Of a stretch of DNA of 48,812 bases, positions 1 through 8,117 are shown piece after piece. A program made the position numbers and the translations under genes. The DNA comes from an uncultured Bacteroidota bacterium (lineage in GTDB: Bacteria; Bacteroidota; Bacteroidia; Bacteroidales; FEN-979). The stretch covers positions 1 to 48,812 of the forward strand of contig CALCGJ010000089.1 of assembly GCA_937900965.1 (NCBI GenBank), in the 5' to 3' direction. Position 1 is the first letter of the stretch. Every line of letters begins with the position of its first letter. The notes under the pieces were generated by a model, which saw only the letters and a list, made by a program, of their open reading frames with translations, was not told where the DNA came from and did no database searches.

Positions 1-41
1 TTGTTGGATAAAAACAACATTAAGTACTTTTTAGATTGTTA

Positions 42-389
42 ATGATGGATATAAACAACAAAGATTGGTACGCAATGAGTGATGATGCCATGATAAAAAC
101 AATCGGAGCATTTATTAAACATCATCGTGTGGTTCAAAATAGAACACAGCAAGAAGTGGCAAATGATGCCGGGATTAATCGATCAACGTTAAGCCTATTG
201 GAGAATGGCGATATTGTGAATATATCTACGTTAGTTCAGGTATTCCGTGCCTTGGGTTTGTTACGAATTATGGATGTATTCACAATTGAGACCCAGGTAA
301 GCCCGCTTAAACTAGCAAAGTTGGAGGAACAGAGGAGAAAAAGAGCGAGCAATAAAAGAAACAACGAAAAACCTGAAAGTGATTGGTAA
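42..389 (+). CDS. HipB-like XRE-family antitoxin/repressor
   Basis: Short helix-turn-helix protein of about 115 residues. The central part (IGAFIKHHR, then TQQEVANDAGINRSTLSLLE) is a classic XRE/Cro HTH with the Q..VA..AGI..ST.S..E pattern, and the tail is Lys/Arg-rich. In HipBA systems the antitoxin binds operator DNA and neutralises the HipA kinase. The next gene is HipA and its ATG overlaps this stop codon (TAATG), which implies translational coupling and supports the pairing. ATG codons at 42 and 45 are both plausible starts; a TTG at 36 is in frame but less likely. Autoregulation of the operon is the family norm but no operator was identified. Confidence 0.85.
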   Translation: MMDINNKDWYAMSDDAMIKTIGAFIKHHRVVQNRTQQEVANDAGINRSTLSLLENGDIVNISTLVQVFRALGLLRIMDVFTIETQVSPLKLAKLEEQRRKRASNKRNNEKPESDW

Positions 390-1675
390 TGGTAACAACT
401 GCATTTGTAAATATATGGGGAATAAGGGTCGGAGCAATAGCTTGGGATAGTAACACCCGATTAGGTAGTTTTGAATTTGACCCTTCATTTAAAACGAAAT
501 CCATTGATCTGGCTCCAATCAAAATGTCTATTGATTCTGACAGAACTATTTTTTCATTTCCGGAATTAAGAAATAGTTCCACATTCAACGGCTTACCTGG
601 ACTGCTGGCAGATTCATTGCCTGATAACTATGGAAATACACTGATTGATGTTTGGTTAGCTCAACAAGGAAGACCTCCGGATTCCATGAACCCGGTCGAA
701 AAATTATGTTTTATAGGATCTCGGGGGATGGGGGCATTAGAGTTTGAACCTGCCAAATTTAAAAAAGCTAAGCATACATTTAGTGTTGATATTGATGAAT
801 TGGTTGATTTGGCACAGCAAATCCTGCATGAACGAGTGGGTTTTCATGCCAATCTGAATGTTGATGAGAAAAGAGCAATGCAGGATATCCTTAAAATAGG
901 TACTTCTGCAGGAGGCATGAGAGCTAAGGCAATCATAGCATATAACGAAAAAACCGGGGAGGTAAGATCGGGCCAAACCCGCGTGCCCTCAGGGTTTGAA
1001 CATTGGCTGATAAAACTTGACGGCGTCAATGATTCAACGCTGGGGTACCCCAAAGGTTATGGTAGAATTGAAATGGCCTATCACATGATGGCCGTTGATT
1101 GTGGCATTGAGATGATGGAGTGTCGGCTTTTTGAGGAAGGTGACAGAGCTCATTTTATGACCAAAAGGTTTGACAGGGAAGGATCTGAGACGAAGCATCA
1201 TATCCAGACATTGTGTGCAATGCAACACTTTGATTATCATGATGTTTTAAGTTATAGTTATGAGCAGCTGTTCCAAACAATGAGAATATTGAGATTACCC
1301 CATCCCCAGGCGGAACAAATGTTCAGGAGGATGGTGTTCAATATTTTTGGGTATAATTGTGATGATCACACAAAAAATTTCTCATTTAGACTAAAAGAAG
1401 GAAAAGCATGGGAGTTATCTCCGGCCTATGATATAACCTGGTCATTCGATCCATCCAGCCAATGGGTGAATCAGCATGCATTAAGCATTAATGGGAAAAG
1501 AAGGAACATTACAACAGATGACATGCTCGCAATTGCAAAATCCATTCGGGTTAAAAATGGCAAAGAAATTATAAGCCAAATACGCGATATCATTGATAAA
1601 TGGCCCTCCTATGCCAAACAAACCGGTGTTTCATCAAAAAAGACCCATGAACTATATTCAGTGCTGAAATCCTGA
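389..1675 (+). CDS. HipA-family Ser/Thr kinase toxin
   Basis: Protein of 428 residues, the usual HipA length. Visible are the N-terminal HipA motif (LPGLLADSLPDNYGN, about residue 70), the glycine-rich loop GTSAGGMRAKA (about 171-181), the catalytic N-x-D-x-H-x-K-N motif (NCDDHTKN, Asp about 325) and the metal-binding SPAYD (Asp about 348). All residues expected for an active kinase are present. Family members phosphorylate targets such as glutamyl-tRNA synthetase and cause growth arrest; the target here is unknown. The start chosen is the ATG at 389, which overlaps the antitoxin stop; an upstream TTG at 383 would lie inside the antitoxin gene. Confidence 0.9.
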   Translation: MVTTAFVNIWGIRVGAIAWDSNTRLGSFEFDPSFKTKSIDLAPIKMSIDSDRTIFSFPELRNSSTFNGLPGLLADSLPDNYGNTLIDVWLAQQGRPPDSMNPVEKLCFIGSRGMGALEFEPAKFKKAKHTFSVDIDELVDLAQQILHERVGFHANLNVDEKRAMQDILKIGTSAGGMRAKAIIAYNEKTGEVRSGQTRVPSGFEHWLIKLDGVNDSTLGYPKGYGRIEMAYHMMAVDCGIEMMECRLFEEGDRAHFMTKRFDREGSETKHHIQTLCAMQHFDYHDVLSYSYEQLFQTMRILRLPHPQAEQMFRRMVFNIFGYNCDDHTKNFSFRLKEGKAWELSPAYDITWSFDPSSQWVNQHALSINGKRRNITTDDMLAIAKSIRVKNGKEIISQIRDIIDKWPSYAKQTGVSSKKTHELYSVLKS

Positions 1676-1741
1676 TCACTGAGGATCATCGGTTGAAAAT
1701 CTCACCCCTTTCTGTCCAGTTTGCCGTAAATGGAAATTCAC

Positions 1742-1905
1742 AAAGGTATGCTTGTGAAAATATTTTTCACTAAGCACGACCTCCTTCCGGAATTGTCGCC
1801 TTCCAGGTTCATTCAGATTTTTCCTCCGGAATAATCATGACCTGAATGCTTGTTTAAAATTTTCACTTCCCATGTTTGGCCGGGTAAATTTCATTTACTC
1901 ACCGC
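1742..1905 (+). repeat. Diverged leader repeat, copy A
   Basis: Lies in the gene-free stretch between hipA and radC. It aligns over its whole length, with small gaps, to the segment at 7910-8065; both begin AAAGGTA, contain GGTTCATTCAGATTTT and then TTAAAATTTTCACT. It includes a small hairpin GTGAAAA-TAT-TTTTCAC. It ends shortly before the radC start, as copy C ends shortly before the 148-aa gene, so it may be a shared untranslated leader, regulatory RNA or recombination footprint. No function can be read from the sequence. Confidence 0.6.
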
Positions 1906-1934
1906 GGCCAACAGCTGCTTAACATTATCAAGCT

Positions 1935-2675
1935 ATGAGAAAACCGATCATGAATCCGGACCTTGCCAAAGAAAACAGCAAACACTATGAAAACAGAATC
2001 CCTATGCGCTTCTGGGCAGAGGATGACATTCCAAGCCAGAAACTCCTGCTTAAAGGTAACAGTAGCCTTTCTGATGCTGAACTCTTAAGTATCATCATTG
2101 GCTCGGGTGTTTCCGGGGAAAACTCCCTGGAGATTGCCATGAAAACACTCTCGACGTGCCAAAACAACCTTTCCGAATTCTGGAAGTTCAGCGTTTCAGA
2201 TCTTCAGAAGATCAAAGGCATCGGCCAGAAACGTGCCGTGAAGATCGCTGCCATGTTTGCACTGGCTCGCCGGCGAAATGAGTCAGAAGTGATCTTTAAA
2301 AAGAAGATCTCAAAAAGCCAGGATGCCTTTGAAATCTTCCATTCCCTCATTGGCGACCTTCCCTATGAAGAATTCTGGATCCTGTTGCTGAACAGGGGAA
2401 ACAGGATTGTTAAGAAAGTGAAGATCTCCGAAGGCGGGATCTCCGGGACCGTCGTGGATCCTAAGAAGATCTTCCAGATTTGTTTGGAACAGCATGCTAC
2501 CAGCATCATCCTGGGGCATAACCATCCCAGTGGCAACACAATGCCCAGTGATGCCGATACTAAGATTACCAAGAAGATCAAGGATTGCGGCATTCTGCTG
2601 GATGTTGCCGTATTGGATCACATTATCGTCGGAGAGGACCGGTACTATTCGTACGCAGATGAGGGTAGCCTTTAG
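1935..2675 (+). CDS. radC: RadC family JAMM/MPN protein
   Basis: 246-residue protein. The N-terminal half has a helix-hairpin-helix-like segment (IKGIGQKRAVKIAA, about 95-108). The C-terminal half is the MPN/JAMM metalloprotease-like domain with the signature HNHPSGNTMPSDAD beginning at His195, giving the zinc ligands H-x-H and the downstream Asp. Full length for RadC, with no truncation. Its role in DNA repair is disputed and the biochemical activity is unproven; RadC-like proteins are frequent on mobile elements and in anti-restriction contexts. The neighbours here (HipBA, defence-type ATPase) fit an accessory island. Two in-frame Met codons (1935 and 1950) could start it. Confidence 0.9.
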   Translation: MRKPIMNPDLAKENSKHYENRIPMRFWAEDDIPSQKLLLKGNSSLSDAELLSIIIGSGVSGENSLEIAMKTLSTCQNNLSEFWKFSVSDLQKIKGIGQKRAVKIAAMFALARRRNESEVIFKKKISKSQDAFEIFHSLIGDLPYEEFWILLLNRGNRIVKKVKISEGGISGTVVDPKKIFQICLEQHATSIILGHNHPSGNTMPSDADTKITKKIKDCGILLDVAVLDHIIVGEDRYYSYADEGSL

Positions 2676-2756
2676 ATGCAGGTCACTTGATCAACGAATG
2701 TTATTTCAAAACATAAAAATATTTGCCTCAAAGCAATAATATTCATTTATAAGTGT

Positions 2757-2764
2757 TATATTTG
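2757..2764 (+). promoter_or_regulatory. Bacteroidota -7 box upstream of the ATPase gene
   Basis: TATATTTG matches the TAnnTTTG consensus of the Bacteroidota primary sigma factor and lies 28 bp before the ATG at 2793. No convincing -33 TTG was found at the right spacing. Confidence 0.45.
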
Positions 2765-2792
2765 CAAATATTTTACATAATAGCCTTATAAA

Positions 2793-4049
2793 ATGGTATT
2801 AGAGATTCGTTTAAGCAACTTTTTCTCTATAAAAGATGAAGTTGTTATGGATTTCAGGGCTGCTAACCTGAAATCTCACAATGTTAAGGCTCTGAAGGAT
2901 AATTTATTCGAATTCGATAAATCATCCGTACTTAAAACAATAACGATCTATGGCGCTAATGCTTCTGGCAAGAGCAATGTCATCAAGGCGATTCGCTTTT
3001 GTCATTCGCTTGTCATGGAATCCCATATGCATAACGAAAATACCGTTTACAATTTCCAACCGTTCAAATTCGACAACTTCGAGAACAAGCCCAGCTCCTA
3101 CTCTATCCGATTTGTGATGAACGGCATTGAATATGTATATGCTTTCTCCCTGACCAGAAATAAGATTCTTTCTGAAAGCCTTCATTTTTACCCGAAAGGC
3201 AGAGTCAAAGAAATCTTTTTCCGGGATGAGAGGAAGGGAAAAACTAAAAAGGAGAAGTATTCTTTTGGAGATCAGATCAAACGTCCTCTTGATGTTGCTG
3301 AGAATACTTCAGAAAAGAGTCTGTTCATCTCCAGGGCAAGTCAAATGGACAGGGAGATCGCAAAAGAAGTCTTTACTTATTTTTACCGATCATTTATTCT
3401 TGAGTATCTGCTTTTCGGGGTTTCAGCCATTGAAAACCTGTCCTCGAAACATAAGGAACAACTGGTAGAAACTCTTAAAATTGCGGACAGTGACATCGTG
3501 GATGTGAAAATCAAAACGTTGAAACGGCTAGGGAAGAATTTTAATGCTGACCTTTCGACGCTCACAATGACCGTGGAAGATGTTGTTCAGAATGCCCTTG
3601 AAATCAGGACCTATCACAGACATGCCCCTGGAGTTGCCTTTGATTTTTTGAGGGAAGAGTCGCAGGGTACCATAAAGCTGTTTTTCATCATGCTTACCAT
3701 CCTCGATGTCATCAATAATGACAAAGTCTTATTGATTGACGAGATTGAGGACAGTTTGCATCCTAAAATCATTGAATACATATTCAACCTGTTCAAAACA
3801 GGAAAGACTGCCCAACTAATTTGTACGACCCACAACACCCGTTTCCTGGATCTGAAAAAGTTCAGGAAAGACCAGATCTATTTCACAAACAAGAAGTCTG
3901 ACGGATCGACTGATCTGTATTCTCTCTATGATTATAGCGACTTTCGTGATACGATGGATCTTGAGAAAGCCTATATGCAGGGCCGGTTTGACGCGATCCC
4001 TTTTATCGATGACTCAGATGTCAAATTAAAAGCCTTGTTGAATGAGTAG
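2793..4049 (+). CDS. AAA15/AAA_21-type ATPase, AbiLi/AriA-like
   Basis: 418-residue SMC/OLD-like ABC ATPase. Motifs: N-terminal strand pattern EIRLSNFFSIKDE, Walker A GANASGKS (residues 54-61), ABC-type signature REESQGT, Walker B VLLIDEIEDSLHP with Asp316, and an H-loop ICTTHNTRF. Such ATPases act as sensors or scaffolds in abortive-infection systems, including AbiL and PARIS, beside a TOPRIM-like effector. The following RloB gene starts 8 bp before this stop, so the two are co-translated. No nuclease domain is fused to it. The exact defence type cannot be fixed from motifs alone. Confidence 0.85.
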   Translation: MVLEIRLSNFFSIKDEVVMDFRAANLKSHNVKALKDNLFEFDKSSVLKTITIYGANASGKSNVIKAIRFCHSLVMESHMHNENTVYNFQPFKFDNFENKPSSYSIRFVMNGIEYVYAFSLTRNKILSESLHFYPKGRVKEIFFRDERKGKTKKEKYSFGDQIKRPLDVAENTSEKSLFISRASQMDREIAKEVFTYFYRSFILEYLLFGVSAIENLSSKHKEQLVETLKIADSDIVDVKIKTLKRLGKNFNADLSTLTMTVEDVVQNALEIRTYHRHAPGVAFDFLREESQGTIKLFFIMLTILDVINNDKVLLIDEIEDSLHPKIIEYIFNLFKTGKTAQLICTTHNTRFLDLKKFRKDQIYFTNKKSDGSTDLYSLYDYSDFRDTMDLEKAYMQGRFDAIPFIDDSDVKLKALLNE

Positions 4050-4602
4050 AAAGCGAGCGGCATCAAGAGGAAAAAAGATAAATCCGAATTTTTGGGTCTT
4101 CTGTGAGGGTGAAACAGAAGAGGCTTATGTCTCGTATCTGCGTTCTCGTTACAGGATACCGATTACTATTGTTCCGAAGATTGTCGGAAACAGAATAACA
4201 GAAAGGTTCATCAAAAGCTATAAGAAAGGGAAACCGATTCATGAAAAGGATAGAGATTTTTTAATGTATGATGCTGATATTCCTACTCTTCTGGAGCAAT
4301 TAAGATCAATAAAAACTGCCACTCTCCTCGTCTCCCTACCATCAATTGAGCTTTGGTTCTTATTGCATTATAAGAATCATACATCAGAAATAACTACAAA
4401 GGAATGCATCAATGAACTGTGTAATCGAAACAGGAATAGCTATCAGAAAGGAGTAATCGACTCCAAACTTGAAGCAAGACTTTCCGGTCATGTGGCGGAA
4501 GCATGTAAAAGAGCAAATTCTCTGACCTTGTTCCAGAATCCCTTTTCGAATTTAAATCTCCTCATCAAAGTTTTAGATGAAATCAAGGAATTAACAAAAT
4601 AA
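4042..4602 (+). CDS. RloB-like TOPRIM-fold protein
   Basis: 186-residue protein of the RloB family. It shows the TOPRIM-like acidic start FWVFCEGETEEAY (Glu22), a D-x-D in MYDADIP (Asp77, Asp79), and the family hallmark SIELWFLLHY near residues 103-112. The family is found as the second gene of AbiL systems and near type I restriction loci; it is presumed to act as a nuclease or other toxic effector under control of the partner ATPase. The 8-bp overlap with the ATPase gene supports a two-protein system. The basic N-terminus (SRKRAASRGKK) may contact nucleic acid. Confidence 0.85.
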   Translation: MSRKRAASRGKKINPNFWVFCEGETEEAYVSYLRSRYRIPITIVPKIVGNRITERFIKSYKKGKPIHEKDRDFLMYDADIPTLLEQLRSIKTATLLVSLPSIELWFLLHYKNHTSEITTKECINELCNRNRNSYQKGVIDSKLEARLSGHVAEACKRANSLTLFQNPFSNLNLLIKVLDEIKELTK

Positions 4603-4649
4603 TCTTCAGTAAGACAAAGACTTATATATATTTTTGATTGATCTTATTT

Positions 4650-5693
4650 ATGAGTGAAAAGAAATTTCTTCTTGATTTTGAGATTGAAGCCGAGGGATGC
4701 TTATGCGAAGGTCTGGGGACGATTAAGACAAAGCATCCTGAAGATTTGTATGAGGTACAAATAACAAATCTGCAGGTTCAACCTGGAGTTGACAGACCTC
4801 TTCTTTCTCTTCAAATTATCCTTCCAGGGGAGGACATTAATTCTGTAGAGGAAATAGGCATTCAAACTGCAAAAGAATACTTGACATACCTTTCCTTTGT
4901 GACCAACATGAGTTTTAAGATTCATAAATTAATTAGAATTGTTGACTGGACAAAAGGTCTTACTCAAAGGGAATGTATCCAGCTAAATCTATTTCCTGGC
5001 TCTGAACTGCCTCATGCTATAATCGAGGAAAAACATATCCATTCGATTGAAAAACTACAGCAGGTAAAGGCATCTCTTCCATTTAAAAGAGCAATGAAAT
5101 GGTTCTCTAATGGAATCGGTGCCACTTCTCTTGATGATCAATTTCAATATTTCTGGCTTACAATTGAACTACTTTCACAGGTTAACAAAGATTCAAGTAA
5201 AGTTAATGATTTATGTCCAAAATGTCATTCTCCTTTATTCTGTCAAGTCTGTGGGGAATATGCCCTACATAAACCATACCCAAAACAATCAATTAAGCAG
5301 TTAATAGATGGTATTAAAGCCTTTGATACTGAAGGTTTTTTTGAGGTGTCAAATGAAATTCGTAATGCTATCATGCATGGAGAAGACGTTAATGAATCCT
5401 GCATCAAATTAAATGTCGAAATGGCACATATTGTTGACGTTTTAGGTAAGATAACATGGATTGCAATATTAGATTTGTTTAAGTCCGATCTGACAGAAAA
5501 TTTTGGTGCAGTAAAACTTGATCTGATGAACGTAAATAAATATTCAAACCACATCTTACAGGTTAAGTTAAATTTAGTACTATCATGCCAGGATCCTGAT
5601 AACCCTAAATTATCTGATCTAGGCAAATTTGATGTTTCCGTTTCCTACCCGGAAAAGAAAAATCATGATAGACGCCATAGAGGGGCTAATTAA
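4650..5693 (+). CDS. Unknown protein with HEPN-like motif and zinc knuckle
   Basis: 347-residue protein with no family I can name. A C-x2-C-x5-C-x2-C zinc-binding cluster (CPKCHSPLFCQVCG, about 189-202) splits a helical region. It is preceded by FWLTIELLSQ and followed by EIRNAIMHGED, where R-N-A-I-M-H fits the R-x4-H catalytic motif of HEPN ribonucleases (Arg238, His243). HEPN domains are common RNase toxins and defence effectors. It follows the ATPase-RloB pair in the same direction after a 47-bp gap and may be a third component. The first in-frame ATG is at 4650; a TTG at 4638 is possible. Function inferred only from the motif and position. Confidence 0.6.
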   Translation: MSEKKFLLDFEIEAEGCLCEGLGTIKTKHPEDLYEVQITNLQVQPGVDRPLLSLQIILPGEDINSVEEIGIQTAKEYLTYLSFVTNMSFKIHKLIRIVDWTKGLTQRECIQLNLFPGSELPHAIIEEKHIHSIEKLQQVKASLPFKRAMKWFSNGIGATSLDDQFQYFWLTIELLSQVNKDSSKVNDLCPKCHSPLFCQVCGEYALHKPYPKQSIKQLIDGIKAFDTEGFFEVSNEIRNAIMHGEDVNESCIKLNVEMAHIVDVLGKITWIAILDLFKSDLTENFGAVKLDLMNVNKYSNHILQVKLNLVLSCQDPDNPKLSDLGKFDVSVSYPEKKNHDRRHRGAN

Positions 5694-6179
5694 TCTATTA
5701 GACAAAGATTCTATTGTAAGATAGGATTTGCTTGAATCATGTTTTCTAGAAAGGTCTTACTCTTTCAATGCTTTTTTCTTTCCTACCAGGCCAAAAGCAA
5801 AAAGCTTGGTAAAAAAGAAGCCCATTCCGGGTAGCTTTTCAGAAAAGCAAGTAAAAGCGGTGAACTCCTTTAGAAAACGTCACCCTTCCGGTTTATTCAG
5901 TCTGTCGTATGATTTCTGGAAGATTCCTTTTCTGCGAGTGATTTGATTCTTTCAATCTCTCACCTTTCTTCTACCTGATTGGTTTTTCAAAGCTTCATGT
6001 CTTTGTTTTCCGGCCAATTCCTATGCTAAGTTAACAGCCCCTTCCAGGATTAGCTCCTCTCATTCAAGGATTTTCCCGGCATATCCTCACGATGTATCGG
6101 TATTCCAGTTCCTCCTTGAGTGTCCCTCCAGGGTCTTGTTCTCACTTGCATATAAATTAACCTTAAAAAACTCAAAGCC
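5694..6179. other. Gene-free stretch with a 23-bp repeat core
   Basis: No convincing gene is seen; the only sizeable open frame (5728-5946) has no family features. At 5878-5900 lies a 23-bp core that matches 21 of 23 positions with 7962-7984 inside leader repeat C, and 18 of 23 with 1794-1816 in copy A. Sequence outside the core does not align clearly. As in the other two places, an island-type gene follows downstream. Confidence 0.5.
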
Positions 6180-6476
6180 ATGAAAAAATTTGTAAAAAAC
6201 TACATCGGAAAAGGAAAGAAAGTAGATGGGCTTGACATCATAAAGCTCAACCTGAAAATCACAGACCTATTAAAGTTCGCTCATAAATACAACGACGAAG
6301 ATTACATCTCCCTGGAAGTCGCAAAATTGCAGACCCCCGACAACTTCGGCCATGATTACACGGTTTACGTCAACCGCCTGGAAGAAGAACAGGTCAGCGA
6401 ACCTGCTCCGGCTCCGAAGAAGCAAACCAAAAAATCCAAAACTGCAAAGCAGGAAACCTCCGAAGTGCCCTTCTAA
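6180..6476 (+). CDS. Small conserved-type island protein, 98 aa
   Basis: 98-residue soluble protein with a folded-looking core (residues 1-70, mixed charged and hydrophobic) and a Lys/Pro/Glu-rich tail (APAPKKQTKKSK) ending in EVPF. An acidic tail finishing in hydrophobic residues recalls single-stranded DNA-binding proteins, but no OB-fold can be read and this is speculation. It is followed by a strong terminator. Similar small proteins occur on Bacteroidota mobile islands to my knowledge, but I cannot name the family. Start ATG at 6180 follows an A-rich leader typical of Bacteroidota. Confidence 0.7.
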   Translation: MKKFVKNYIGKGKKVDGLDIIKLNLKITDLLKFAHKYNDEDYISLEVAKLQTPDNFGHDYTVYVNRLEEEQVSEPAPAPKKQTKKSKTAKQETSEVPF

Positions 6477-6496
6477 AAGGGTACATCTCCCTTAGA

Positions 6497-6525
6497 AAGG
6501 GCTGGCCAACAGGTCAGCCTTTTTT
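6497..6525 (+). terminator. Rho-independent terminator after the 98-aa gene
   Basis: Stem GGCTGGCC (6500-6507), loop AACA, stem GGTCAGCC (6512-6519, one G-T pair), followed by a run of six T. Confidence 0.85.
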
Positions 6526-6593
6526 ATGTTTATCCCTAAGTCTGCATTTTTAGGATATCAAGAGGAATCCTCAGGTATTAAAGAGAGTTAAAA

Positions 6594-7340
6594 TCATTTA
6601 TTATCCAAACTTTCAACTCTTCCGGGATTTTCCTTCTTTATCTCCAGCATTCTCCTTAAAGCAGCATTAGCATAGTTAAATTTGAACGTCCAGTCTTTAC
6701 AATATTTTCTTGTTTCTGGCTTGATGTAGCGTTCGTATGTATAGGTATATCTGAAATAGGCCTGGGTTTTCCCGTCATACAGCTCAATGTATTCAGAAAG
6801 GTCAAACTTTTTATATTCATCCAACAATTCCTTGATTTCTTTTCTTGCCAGTTCTTCGGTTTCCGATGAATAGGGTTTGTCGGTAATGTTTTGGAGTCCT
6901 TCAGGTATTTTATAATGTTTCTTTGTCTTAGTTCCTTTCGGGAGTTTGATGCTTTTGATCAGTTCGTCAAATTTTTCTTTCTCAAAGACAAGTGTCGAGT
7001 ACTTGTCAAGGTTTATTTTCCTTTCTTTCAGTTCCTTGTTTAAAGCGATCAAATCTTTCCTGTTAAAGTAAAGTTCCCGACCCCATTTGAAATAGTTTGT
7101 AAATCCTAGCTTTTCAATCAGGAACTTACCCGGGCGATAATGTGCTGTCCGGATAATTTTATCGATCTTATCGTCTGGCACCCATTCACCTCTTTCAATT
7201 GACAGTTTCTGAAAATCCTTTGCTGCTTTTAAAATCGCATCCTTCGAAAATCTTTCCGTTGCCGGAAGATCGAAGGTCCCGATTAACTTTGACAGAAGCC
7301 TCCTGATCTGCTTGATTTCGTCATAAATTTTCTCTTCCAT
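6594..7340 (-). CDS. Unknown charged protein, 248 aa
   Basis: 248-residue, Lys/Glu-rich, soluble protein with no recognised domain. The N-terminal 25 residues (EEKIYDEIKQIRRLLSKLIG) look like an amphipathic coiled coil, similar in character to the start of the neighbouring HTH protein (ESIDKRLEAIEHKLEGLIQR). The middle and C-terminus are rich in aromatic residues (YFRYTYTYERY). It lies 38 bp downstream of the 110-aa HTH gene on the same strand, so the two are likely co-transcribed. It may be a DNA-binding or structural partner encoded by a mobile element; this is inference from context only. Confidence 0.65.
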   Translation of the reverse strand: MEEKIYDEIKQIRRLLSKLIGTFDLPATERFSKDAILKAAKDFQKLSIERGEWVPDDKIDKIIRTAHYRPGKFLIEKLGFTNYFKWGRELYFNRKDLIALNKELKERKINLDKYSTLVFEKEKFDELIKSIKLPKGTKTKKHYKIPEGLQNITDKPYSSETEELARKEIKELLDEYKKFDLSEYIELYDGKTQAYFRYTYTYERYIKPETRKYCKDWTFKFNYANAALRRMLEIKKENPGRVESLDNK

Positions 7341-7378
7341 GTGACGTTGATGGTTAATCCTGTTGAAAATAATGAGTG

Positions 7379-7711
7379 TTACAACCTGAACCGTTTTTTA
7401 TTGTCCGTATCACCTTCAAGATGTTCGTCTAAATATTCTCCACCAGTCTTATGTCTGGTCTTCTCAATGAATTCGTCAACCTCCTGCTTCTTGAACAAGA
7501 TCTTGCCGCCTATTTTGTAATAGGGTAGTTTACTGTATCTAAGCTTCGTTACGGCCGCGGGAGAAATCCCGAGGTGCTGTGCAAGCTGTTTTGATGTAAT
7601 CCATGCAGTCGCTGATAGGACCGGCGGCTTGTCAATTCTTTGAATCAAACCTTCAAGCTTATGCTCAATCGCTTCCAGTCTTTTGTCTATTGATTCGAAT
7701 GGGTTATCCAT
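7379..7711 (-). CDS. Excisionase-type helix-turn-helix protein
   Basis: 110 residues. An N-terminal coiled coil (IDKRLEAIEHKLEGLIQRI) is followed by a MerR/excisionase-like HTH_17 domain: ITSKQLAQHLGISPAAVTKLR and then YYKIGGKILFKKQEVDEFI. This layout is frequent in Bacteroidota integrative elements, where such proteins regulate excision or transfer genes. It is upstream of, and probably in an operon with, the 248-aa gene. No integrase is in the window, so a role in excision is not shown. Confidence 0.8.
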   Translation of the reverse strand: MDNPFESIDKRLEAIEHKLEGLIQRIDKPPVLSATAWITSKQLAQHLGISPAAVTKLRYSKLPYYKIGGKILFKKQEVDEFIEKTRHKTGGEYLDEHLEGDTDNKKRFRL

Positions 7712-7909
7712 ATTGATTTTATTAAGTTTCGACTAAAAAATGAAAAATGTTGGATTCCTCTGTACCACAACAGAATCCCTTACAATATTAAAAAGATTGT
7801 GTATGATGATGACTTCTTCAAATCAAAATTGTCTCTTTAAATAATAATCTCCGGGGAACTTTTGTGAAAAGTACCAAAACCCAACCCACTATTACTCAAA
7901 ATTTGCTGC

Positions 7910-8065
7910 AAAGGTAAACGCATGAAAATGTTTCTCGCTAAGAGTGACCACCTCCAGGTACCGTCACCCTTCGGGTTCATTCAGATTTTGAAGAAAAAAT
8001 CAGACCTGAACTCTTGCTTAAAATTTTCACTCCGTTTGTTCCCGGTGGCATAAATTTTTTCTTAA
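7910..8065 (+). repeat. Diverged leader repeat, copy C
   Basis: Part of the 406-bp gene-free stretch 7712-8117 between the divergent HTH gene and the 148-aa gene. It aligns to 1742-1905: shared blocks include AAAGGTA, TGAAAAT, GGTTCATTCAGATTTT, GACCTGAA and TAAAATTTTCACT. It ends about 50 bp before the start codon at 8118. The rest of the stretch (7712-7909) is AT-rich with nothing recognised apart from room for the divergent promoters. Confidence 0.6.
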
Positions 8066-8117
8066 ACCCAGGCGAGCCAGATGCCTAAAAAAGTCTGCAG
8101 GGCAGCAGCGCAATACA

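Noticed and set aside
5728-5946. 72-aa open frame between the HEPN-like and 98-aa genes
   Set aside because: Low-quality composition, no promoter or motif, and it contains the repeat core.
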